Part shown: positions 1 through 4,945 of the stretch, piece by piece
How the letters are laid out: each line of letters opens with the position of its first letter
Numbering within the stretch: the first letter of the stretch is position 1
Assembly: GCA_018711755.1 (NCBI GenBank)
Contig: DVHY01000022.1
Location: 1-6,367, forward strand
Source of the DNA: Candidatus Limivicinus faecipullorum
GTDB lineage: Bacteria; Bacillota; Clostridia; Oscillospirales; Oscillospiraceae
Reading direction: 5' to 3'
Length of the DNA stretch: 6,367 bases
Position numbers and translations under genes: made by a program
The notes under the pieces: generated by a model
Told to the model about the DNA's origin: nothing
The model's database searches: none
The model's input: only the letters and a program-made list of their open reading frames with translations

Positions 1-401
1 TCCCCTACGAAATGCACATCTATTCCGCCCACCGCACCCCTGTACAGGCCCGGGATTTCTGCACCTCGGCCCGTGACAGGGGTTTTGGCGTCATTATCGC
101 CGCTGCGGGCATGGCCGCCCATCTGGCGGGAGCCATGGCGGCAGGCACTACCCTGCCGGTCATAGGCATCCCTCTCAGCTCCGCCCATCTGGACGGCATG
201 GACGCCCTGCTGTCCACGGTACAGATGCCCTCGGGCATACCCGTTGCCACGGTGGCCATCGACGGGGCCAAGAACGCCGCCATCCTGGCTGTGGAGATAC
301 TGGCCCTGGGTGACGCCGGGCTCACCGAAAAGCTGGAGGCTTTCCGGGAAAAAGGCACTCAGGAGGCCCTGGAAAAGGACCGGGCCCTGAACTGCAAGTA
401 A
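1..401 (+). CDS. purE: PurE, N5-carboxyaminoimidazole ribonucleotide mutase / AIR carboxylase (5' end outside window)
   Basis: This is the C-terminal three quarters of PurE, which forms CAIR, the carboxylated imidazole intermediate of purine synthesis, in the cytoplasm. The frame is open from the first complete codon at base 3 and reads PYE before the Met at 12, matching the usual PYE-V-x-SAHRTP stretch. The Met at 12 is therefore internal and not the start. Visible motifs are SAHRTP (with the catalytic His of the family), AAAGMAAHLAG, TTLPVIGIP and VQMPSGIPVATVAI. Some 35 residues, including the GSxSD phosphate loop, lie outside the window; the full length would be about 165 aa, normal for the family. 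SAHRTP and the AG-x-AAHL loop point to the bacterial class I fold, which normally works with PurK, but purC follows directly and no purK is seen. The gene ends in TAA 46 nt before purC. Confidence 0.95.
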   Translation, partial: PYEMHIYSAHRTPVQARDFCTSARDRGFGVIIAAAGMAAHLAGAMAAGTTLPVIGIPLSSAHLDGMDALLSTVQMPSGIPVATVAIDGAKNAAILAVEILALGDAGLTEKLEAFREKGTQEALEKDRALNCK

Positions 402-447
402 CAGACTTTTGCCACACAAAAAATTACAGATAACAGGAGATATGAAA
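402..447 (+). other. Spacer between purE and purC
   Basis: This 46-nt spacer is the longest gap in the window and is richer in A and T than the genes around it. It holds the purC ribosome site. I see no hairpin followed by a T-run and no convincing -35/-10 pair: TTGCCA at 409-414 has no TATAAT-like partner at 16-18 nt. Read-through from purE to purC is the simplest view. Confidence 0.6.
435..440 (+). promoter_or_regulatory. Ribosome binding site of purC
   Basis: The AGGAGA here lies 7 nt before the ATG at 448 but only 1 nt before the in-frame ATG at 442. This spacing selects 448 as the purC start. An in-frame TTG at 409 has no such site upstream. Confidence 0.75.
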
Positions 448-1125
448 ATGGAACTGGTTTACACTGGAAAGACAAAGAACGTCTACGCTCTGGATAACGG
501 CAACTACCTGCTGAAGTTCAAGGACGACTGCACCGGCAAGGACGGCAAGTTCGACCCGGGTGAGAACAGCGTTGGACTCACCATTGAGGGCGTGGGCCGG
601 GTGAACCTGCGCATGTCCGTCTATTTCTTTGAGAAGCTGAAAGAGGCCGGCATCAAGACCCACTATGTCTCCGCCAACCTGGAGGACTGCACCATGGAGG
701 TGCTCCCCGCCCGGGTCTTCGGCCACGGTCTGGAGGTCATCTGCCGCCGCAAGGCCGTGGGCAGCTTCATCCGCCGCTATGGCGACTACATTGAGAACGG
801 CGCCGACCTGCCCTGCTATGTGGAGACCACCTTCAAGGACGACGCCAAGGGCGACCCCCTGGTGACCAAGGACGCCCTGGTGGCTCTGGGCGTTATGACC
901 GGCGAGCAGTACGACTCCCTCAAGGAGCAGACCCAGAAAATAACCATGATTGTCCAGGACGAAATGGCAAAGCGTGGCATGGAGCTCTATGACATCAAGT
1001 TCGAATTCGGCTACGTGGGCGACGAGGTCATCCTTATAGACGAGATCGCCTCCGGCAACATGCGTGTCTACAAAGACGGGGAGTACATTGAGCCCATGAC
1101 CCTCTCCCAGCTGTTCTTCGCATAA
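448..1125 (+). CDS. purC: PurC, SAICAR synthetase (short, divergent form)
   Basis: The enzyme joins CAIR and aspartate using ATP to make SAICAR. From the start at 448 the protein has 225 aa. The N-terminal ATP-binding lobe opens with ELVYTGKTKNVYAL (2-15), the family's GKTK-V-Y pattern. The substrate region EVICRRKAVGSFIRRYG (96-112) corresponds to the family's EV-V-RN-AAGS-x-RLG, DPLV is at 136-139, and KFEFG (184-188) with DEI (198-200) matches the K-x-EFG ... DE metal/ATP segment. It differs from E. coli PurC (237 aa) in two ways. DEI is followed by ASGNMRVYKDG instead of SPD-x-x-R-x-W, and the protein stops about 15 residues later, so the usual C-terminal helices are missing. An extra DPGENSVG segment (37-44) lies near the N-terminus. 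The stop codon overlaps the purF start (TAATG). The family assignment is secure; I infer full activity from the operon setting. Confidence 0.93.
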   Translation: MELVYTGKTKNVYALDNGNYLLKFKDDCTGKDGKFDPGENSVGLTIEGVGRVNLRMSVYFFEKLKEAGIKTHYVSANLEDCTMEVLPARVFGHGLEVICRRKAVGSFIRRYGDYIENGADLPCYVETTFKDDAKGDPLVTKDALVALGVMTGEQYDSLKEQTQKITMIVQDEMAKRGMELYDIKFEFGYVGDEVILIDEIASGNMRVYKDGEYIEPMTLSQLFFA

Positions 1126-1127
1126 TG
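1123..1127 (+). promoter_or_regulatory. TAATG stop/start overlap coupling purC to purF
   Basis: The purC stop TAA and the purF start ATG share one A. The preceding 25 nt hold no purine-rich Shine-Dalgarno sequence, so purF translation probably depends on ribosomes that finish purC and restart. An in-frame TGA at 1089-1091, with no ATG, GTG or TTG between it and 1125, leaves this ATG as the only credible purF start. Confidence 0.7.
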
Positions 1128-2546
1128 GGCGGCTTCTTCGGCGCCATATCCAGGCGCGACGTGGTTTTGGACGTCTTTTTCGGTGTGGATTACCACTCTC
1201 ATCTGGGCACCCGCCGGGCGGGCATGGTGATGCACCACAGGGAAAAAGGCTTCCAGCGTCAGATACACAACATTGAAAACGCCCCTTTCCGCTCCAAGTT
1301 TGAAAACGACCTGACGGATTTCCAGGGCTGCAGCGGCATCGGCTGCATCAGCGACACCGACCCCCAGCCCCTGCTGGTGCGCTCCCATCTGGGGCTCTAC
1401 GCCATCACCACCGTGGGCATAATCAACAACGCCGAGGCTCTTATTGAGAAATACTTCTCCAGCCAGGGCCACCAGTTCATGGCCATGAGCTCCGGGGCAG
1501 TCAACTCCACGGAGCTGATAGCCGGGCTCATAAACCAGAAGGACAGTCTGGTGGAGGGCATACTCCACGCCCAGGAGGTCATCGACGGCTCCGCCACCAT
1601 ACTCATCCTCACGGACAAAGGCATCATCGCCGCCCGGGACAAGCTGGGGCGGCTGCCGGTGCTCATAGGCAAAAACGAGGAGGGCCGCTGTGTGTCCTTC
1701 GAGTCCTTCGCCTACCACAAGCTGGGCTACAGCGACGAGCACGAGCTGGGCCCCCGGGAGATAGTGAAGGTCACCGCCGAGGGTTGGGAGACCCTCTCCC
1801 CACCGGCGGACAAGATGCGCATCTGCGCCTTCCTCTGGACCTACTACGGCTACCCCAATTCCAACTACGAGGGCTTGAACGTGGAGCTGATGCGCTACCG
1901 CAACGGGGAGATACTGGCCAGAGACGAGCAGCAGCGGGGCGCCGCCCCGGATGTGGACTACGTGGCCGGGGTGCCGGATTCCGGCGTGCCCCATGCCATA
2001 GGCTATGCCAACTACAGCCACAAGCCCTTTGCCCGGCCCTTCGTAAAATACACCCCCACCTGGCCCCGCTCCTTCATGCCTGCCAACCAGCAGGTGCGAA
2101 ACCAGGTGGCCAAGATGAAGCAGATACCCGTGCCGGAGCTCATCCAGGGCAAGAAGCTCCTCTTCGTGGACGACTCCATCGTCCGGGGCACCCAGCTCCA
2201 GGAGACCATAGACTTCCTCTATGAGTCCGGGGCCAAGGAAGTACACATGCGCTCGGCCTGCCCGCCTATAATGTTCGCCTGCAAGTATCTCAACTTCTCC
2301 CGCAGCAACTCCGATTCCGAGCTGCTGGCCCGGCGCATGGTCCATGAGCTGGAGGGCAAGGAAGGGGACAAGCACCTGGAGGAGTACTCCGACCCCAACA
2401 CCGAGAGGGGCCAGTGCCTGCTCCACAGCATCTGCGAGAAGCTGGGCTTCAGTTCCCTGGGCTACCAGTCCCTGGAGGGGCTCATGGAGGCCATAGGCAT
2501 AGACCGGGACAAGATATGCACCTACTGCTGGACCGGCAAAGAATGA
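1125..2546 (+). CDS. purF: PurF homologue (PRPP amidotransferase) with an inactivated glutaminase domain
   Basis: PurF catalyses the first committed step: PRPP plus ammonia from glutamine gives phosphoribosylamine. This 473-aa protein aligns along its whole length with Bacillus subtilis PurF as I recall it. The phosphoribosyltransferase half is intact: VAGVPDSG (280-287), the FVKYTPTWPRSFMP loop (306-319) and the PRPP loop VDDSIVRGT (348-356). Four cysteines, C234, C386, C465 and C468, match the [4Fe-4S] ligands of the Bacillus type. The N-terminal Ntn glutaminase domain is present but its chemistry is gone. MCG is replaced by MGG, the RY-x-TAG loop is deleted (GIGCISDTDPQPLL, 71-84), HNGN reads TVGI (96-99), and the SSDTE Asp is Ser (VNSTE, 126-130). 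The start is fixed by an in-frame stop upstream, so no hidden cysteine is available. It probably uses free ammonia or a partner glutaminase; a regulatory paralogue is the alternative. Confidence 0.88.
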   Translation: MGGFFGAISRRDVVLDVFFGVDYHSHLGTRRAGMVMHHREKGFQRQIHNIENAPFRSKFENDLTDFQGCSGIGCISDTDPQPLLVRSHLGLYAITTVGIINNAEALIEKYFSSQGHQFMAMSSGAVNSTELIAGLINQKDSLVEGILHAQEVIDGSATILILTDKGIIAARDKLGRLPVLIGKNEEGRCVSFESFAYHKLGYSDEHELGPREIVKVTAEGWETLSPPADKMRICAFLWTYYGYPNSNYEGLNVELMRYRNGEILARDEQQRGAAPDVDYVAGVPDSGVPHAIGYANYSHKPFARPFVKYTPTWPRSFMPANQQVRNQVAKMKQIPVPELIQGKKLLFVDDSIVRGTQLQETIDFLYESGAKEVHMRSACPPIMFACKYLNFSRSNSDSELLARRMVHELEGKEGDKHLEEYSDPNTERGQCLLHSICEKLGFSSLGYQSLEGLMEAIGIDRDKICTYCWTGKE

Positions 2547-2554
2547 TTTAAGTC

Positions 2555-2561
2555 AAGGAGG
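2555..2561 (+). promoter_or_regulatory. Ribosome binding site of purM
   Basis: AAGGAGG lies 8 nt before the purM ATG, in a 23-nt gap after purF. It is a near-perfect Shine-Dalgarno sequence, in contrast to purF, so purM can start translation independently. Confidence 0.85.
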
Positions 2562-2569
2562 ACTCCCTC

Positions 2570-3610
2570 ATGAGCGACAGTTATTCCGCCTCCTACGCCG
2601 CCGCCGGGGTGGACATCACCGCCGGCTACAAGGCCGTGGAGCTGATGAAAAGCCACATCGCCCGCACTCTCACCTCCGGAGTCTGCTCCGACGTGGGGGG
2701 CTTCGGCGGACTCTTTGAGCTGGACACTACCGGCATGGAGCGCCCTGTCCTGGTCTCCGGCACCGACGGCGTGGGCACCAAGCTGAAGCTGGCCTTTATC
2801 ATGGACAAGCACGACACCGTGGGCATAGACTGCGTGGCCATGTGCGTCAACGACATCATCTGCTGCGGGGCAAAGCCCCTCTTCTTCCTGGACTACATCG
2901 CCTGCGGCAAGAACCTCCCGGAGCGCATCGCTCAGATAGTCTCCGGCGTGGCGGAGGGCTGCGTCCAGAGCGGAGCCGCCCTCATCGGCGGGGAGACCGC
3001 CGAGATGCCCGGCTTCTACCCGGAGGAGGAGTATGACCTGGCGGGCTTCTCCGTGGGCCTGGTGGACAAGAAGGCCATCATCGACAACGGCTCCATGGCC
3101 GCCGGGGACGTGGTGATAGCCCTGCCCTCCAGCGGCGTCCACTCCAACGGCTTCTCCCTGGTGCGGAAGGTCTTTGACGTGGAGAACCGGGACATCAAGA
3201 CCCCCCTGGAGTCCCTGGGGGGAAAGAGCATAGGGGAGACCCTGCTCACTCCCACCAGGATATACGTAAAGCCCATGCTGGAGCTCTTCAAGAGCGTGAA
3301 GGTGAAGGGCGTGTCCCACATCACCGGGGGCGGCTTCTACGAGAACATCCCCCGGAGCATACCCCAGGGCCTGGGTGCAGTGATAGACAAGAGCGCCGTG
3401 CAGGTGCTGCCCGTCTTTGAGCTTATTGCAAAAGAGGGGAATATCCCGGAGCGGGATATGTTCAACACCTTCAACATGGGCGTGGGCATGAGCGTCATCG
3501 TGGCCGAGCAGGAGGCGGAGAAAGCCCTGGAGATACTGAGAGCCCAGGGCGAAAACGCCTATGTGATAGGCCATGTGGCCGTGAGTGAGGATAAGGTGCG
3601 CATATGCTGA
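2570..3610 (+). CDS. purM: PurM, phosphoribosylformylglycinamidine cyclo-ligase (AIR synthetase)
   Basis: PurM closes the imidazole ring: FGAM plus ATP gives AIR. The product is 346 aa, the normal length, and all family landmarks are present: YAAAGVDITAGYKAV (9-23), the SGTDGVGTK loop (63-71), GIDCVAMCVND (85-95), GGETAEMPGFY (140-150), GVHSNGFSLVR (189-199), HITGGGFYENIPR (250-262) and FNTFNMGVGM (298-307). These belong to the PurM/SelD/ThiL/HypE ATP-binding superfamily, with the N-terminal nucleotide-binding and C-terminal halves both complete. The start is set by the strong ribosome site and by the conserved SYAAAGVD-like opening. The last seven bases overlap the start of purN (ATGCTGA), implying coupled translation. 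Unlike its neighbours, this is an ordinary version of the enzyme. Confidence 0.97.
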   Translation: MSDSYSASYAAAGVDITAGYKAVELMKSHIARTLTSGVCSDVGGFGGLFELDTTGMERPVLVSGTDGVGTKLKLAFIMDKHDTVGIDCVAMCVNDIICCGAKPLFFLDYIACGKNLPERIAQIVSGVAEGCVQSGAALIGGETAEMPGFYPEEEYDLAGFSVGLVDKKAIIDNGSMAAGDVVIALPSSGVHSNGFSLVRKVFDVENRDIKTPLESLGGKSIGETLLTPTRIYVKPMLELFKSVKVKGVSHITGGGFYENIPRSIPQGLGAVIDKSAVQVLPVFELIAKEGNIPERDMFNTFNMGVGMSVIVAEQEAEKALEILRAQGENAYVIGHVAVSEDKVRIC

Positions 3611-4218
3611 AAGCCAGGATAGCGGTTCTGGTCTCCGGCGGCGGTACCAATCTTCAGGCTCTCATTGACGCTGAAAAGAGCGGCATTATAAAGAGCGGTA
3701 CCATCAGCCTTGTTGTCTCCAACAAGGCTGATGCCTATGCTCTGGAGAGGGCCAGGCTCGCCGGCATCCCCGCCGTGACGCTGCTGAGAAAGGAGCTGGG
3801 CTCCCAGGAGGCCTTCGAGGCCGCTTTGACAAAGCTGCTGGAGGATGAGGACATTGACCTCATCGTCCTGGCGGGCTTTATGAGCATACTCAGCGAGAGC
3901 TTCACCCGCCGCTTCAAAGACCGGATAATAAACGTCCACCCCTCCCTCATCCCCTCCTTCTGCGGCAAGGGCTTTTACGGCCTCCATGTCCACGAGGCGG
4001 CACTGAGCTATGGGGTGAAAGTCACCGGAGCCACGGTACACTTTGTAAACGAGATACCCGACGGAGGCAGGATAATCGCCCAGAAAGCGGTGGAGGTCCT
4101 GCCGGGGGACAGCCCGGAGACTCTGCAAAGGCGGGTAATGGAACAGGCGGAGTGGATAATACTCCCCCAGGCTGCAGAGAGCGTGGCCGCCGACATTATA
4201 AAAAGGAAGGGCCAGTGA
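3604..4218 (+). CDS. purN: PurN, phosphoribosylglycinamide formyltransferase (GART)
   Basis: PurN transfers a formyl group from 10-formyltetrahydrofolate to glycinamide ribonucleotide, giving FGAR. The 204-aa product has the standard layout: phosphate loop SGGGTNLQALID (11-22), VVSNKADAYALERA (37-50), LAGFMSILS (89-97), the catalytic INVHPSLIPSF (109-119) with Asn110 and His112, and the DGG (153-155) whose Asp corresponds to the catalytic Asp144 of E. coli. All three catalytic residues are therefore present. The ATG overlaps the purM stop, and a weak AAGGTG lies 5 nt upstream. One oddity is a perfect 14-bp inverted repeat within codons 33-44 (listed separately). The presence of purN shows that folate-dependent formylation is used at this step; a formate-dependent PurT could still exist elsewhere. 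Confidence 0.97.
   Translation: MLKARIAVLVSGGGTNLQALIDAEKSGIIKSGTISLVVSNKADAYALERARLAGIPAVTLLRKELGSQEAFEAALTKLLEDEDIDLIVLAGFMSILSESFTRRFKDRIINVHPSLIPSFCGKGFYGLHVHEAALSYGVKVTGATVHFVNEIPDGGRIIAQKAVEVLPGDSPETLQRRVMEQAEWIILPQAAESVAADIIKRKGQ
3702..3733 (+). repeat. Perfect 14-bp inverted repeat with 4-nt loop inside purN
   Basis: The left arm CATCAGCCTTGTTG (3702-3715) and right arm CAACAAGGCTGATG (3720-3733) are exact reverse complements around the loop TCTC. The mRNA would fold into a 14-bp uninterrupted hairpin. The arms encode part of the conserved TISLVVSNKADA stretch, with T- and A-ending codons (CTT, GTT, GCT, GAT) where the surrounding genes mostly use C- or G-ending ones. No T-run follows, so it is not an intrinsic terminator. 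Function unknown. Confidence 0.85.
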
Positions 4219-4219
4219 C

Positions 4220-4936
4220 ATGGATATATACAGGATAAACACCGCGACGGAGCTTATAAAGGGCAACCCCTATGTGGGCCGGGGCATTGTGGCCGGGTGC
4301 AGCCCGGAGGGCAGGGCGGTCTGCGCCTATTTCATCATGGGCCGCAGCGCAAACAGCCGCAACCGTATTTTTGCCCTTAAAAACGGGGAGCTCTTCACCG
4401 AGCCCTTCGACGCGGCCAAGGTGGAGGACCCCAGCCTGATAATCTACGCCGCAGTGCGCAGCTATGAGAACAAGCTGATAGTCACCAACGGCGACCAGAC
4501 CGACACTATCGTTGAAGGTCTCAAAGAGGGCAGGAGCTTTTCCCAGGCCCTCGCCTCCCGTGAGTTTGAGCCGGACGCCCCCAACCTCACCCCCCGCATC
4601 AGCGCCATGCTTAGCTTTGAAGAGGGTGGCTTCGGCTATCAGATGAGCATACTCAAGAGCATAGACCACCAGGGCAGCGCCTGCTGCCGCTATACCTTCG
4701 ACTACCCCTCCCTCCCGGGCCTGGGCCACTTCATCCACACCTACGTCACCGACGGGAACCCCATCCCCAGCTTCCAGGGCGAGCCGGAGCGCATGGCAAT
4801 CCCCGAGAGCATAGACCAGTTCACCCATGAGCTGTGGGAAGCCCTGGATGAAAACAACAAGATCTCCCTCTATGTGCGTTACACCGATGTAAACAGCGGC
4901 GAATATGAAGAGCGCCTGATAAATAAAAACAAGTGA
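4220..4936 (+). CDS. purO: Archaeal-type (PurO family) IMP cyclohydrolase
   Basis: This 238-aa protein belongs to the IMP cyclohydrolase-like family first known from archaeal PurO, which closes FAICAR to IMP, the final pathway step. Segments that match my recollection of PurO are NPYVGRGIVAG (16-26), GRSANSRNRIF (41-51), DPSLIIYAAVR (70-80), VTNGDQTDTI (88-97, archaeal form SNGSHTDPI) and NLTPRISA (122-129, archaeal form YNTPRIAA). It is unrelated to the MGS-fold cyclohydrolase domain that begins bacterial PurH. It is longer than archaeal PurO (about 200 aa), with an extended C-terminal part from about 160 that includes GLGHFIHTYVTDGNP (167-181). The gene starts 1 nt after the purN stop, with AGGAAGG 9 nt before the ATG inside the end of purN. 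It sits next to an AICAR transformylase lacking its own cyclohydrolase, which strongly supports the function. The symbol follows archaeal usage. Confidence 0.88.
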   Translation: MDIYRINTATELIKGNPYVGRGIVAGCSPEGRAVCAYFIMGRSANSRNRIFALKNGELFTEPFDAAKVEDPSLIIYAAVRSYENKLIVTNGDQTDTIVEGLKEGRSFSQALASREFEPDAPNLTPRISAMLSFEEGGFGYQMSILKSIDHQGSACCRYTFDYPSLPGLGHFIHTYVTDGNPIPSFQGEPERMAIPESIDQFTHELWEALDENNKISLYVRYTDVNSGEYEERLINKNK

Positions 4937-4945
4937 GGTAGAGCC

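Noticed and set aside
12..14. ATG as a start codon for purE
   Set aside because: The frame is open upstream and reads the conserved PYE before it, and starting here would remove the phosphate-binding N-terminus. It is an internal Met in a gene cut by the window edge.
409..443. Possible internal promoter before purC
   Set aside because: A TTGCCA is present, but no -10-like hexamer lies at 16-18 nt from it; the apparent AT-richness is explained by the ribosome site region.
409..447. TTG at 409 or ATG at 442 as the purC start
   Set aside because: The 409 start has no ribosome site and adds residues not seen in the family. For 442 the AGGAGA is only 1 nt away, against 7 nt for 448.
1125..1140. 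Idea that the missing PurF cysteine results from a wrong start or a frameshift
   Set aside because: The in-frame TGA at 1089-1091 and the absence of start codons up to 1125 rule out an upstream start. The downstream sequence aligns in frame, and the other catalytic residues are lost as well.
1779..1796. Short inverted repeat GAGGGT / ACCCTC within purF
   Set aside because: Only 6 bp, within coding sequence and without a T-run, so expected by chance.
1068..2426. Open reading frame of 452 codons on the minus strand opposite purF
   Set aside because: It is a shadow of purF caused by rare TTA, CTA and TCA in the sense strand; the composition is unlike a real protein. The similar one opposite purM (2522-3574) is rejected for the same reason.
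3439..3463. Imperfect hairpin in purM (ATATCCC / GGGATAT around GGAGC)
   Set aside because: A 7-bp stem plus three pairs after a bulge is within what chance gives in several kb, and the codons encode the conserved NIPERDMF stretch. There is no T-run.
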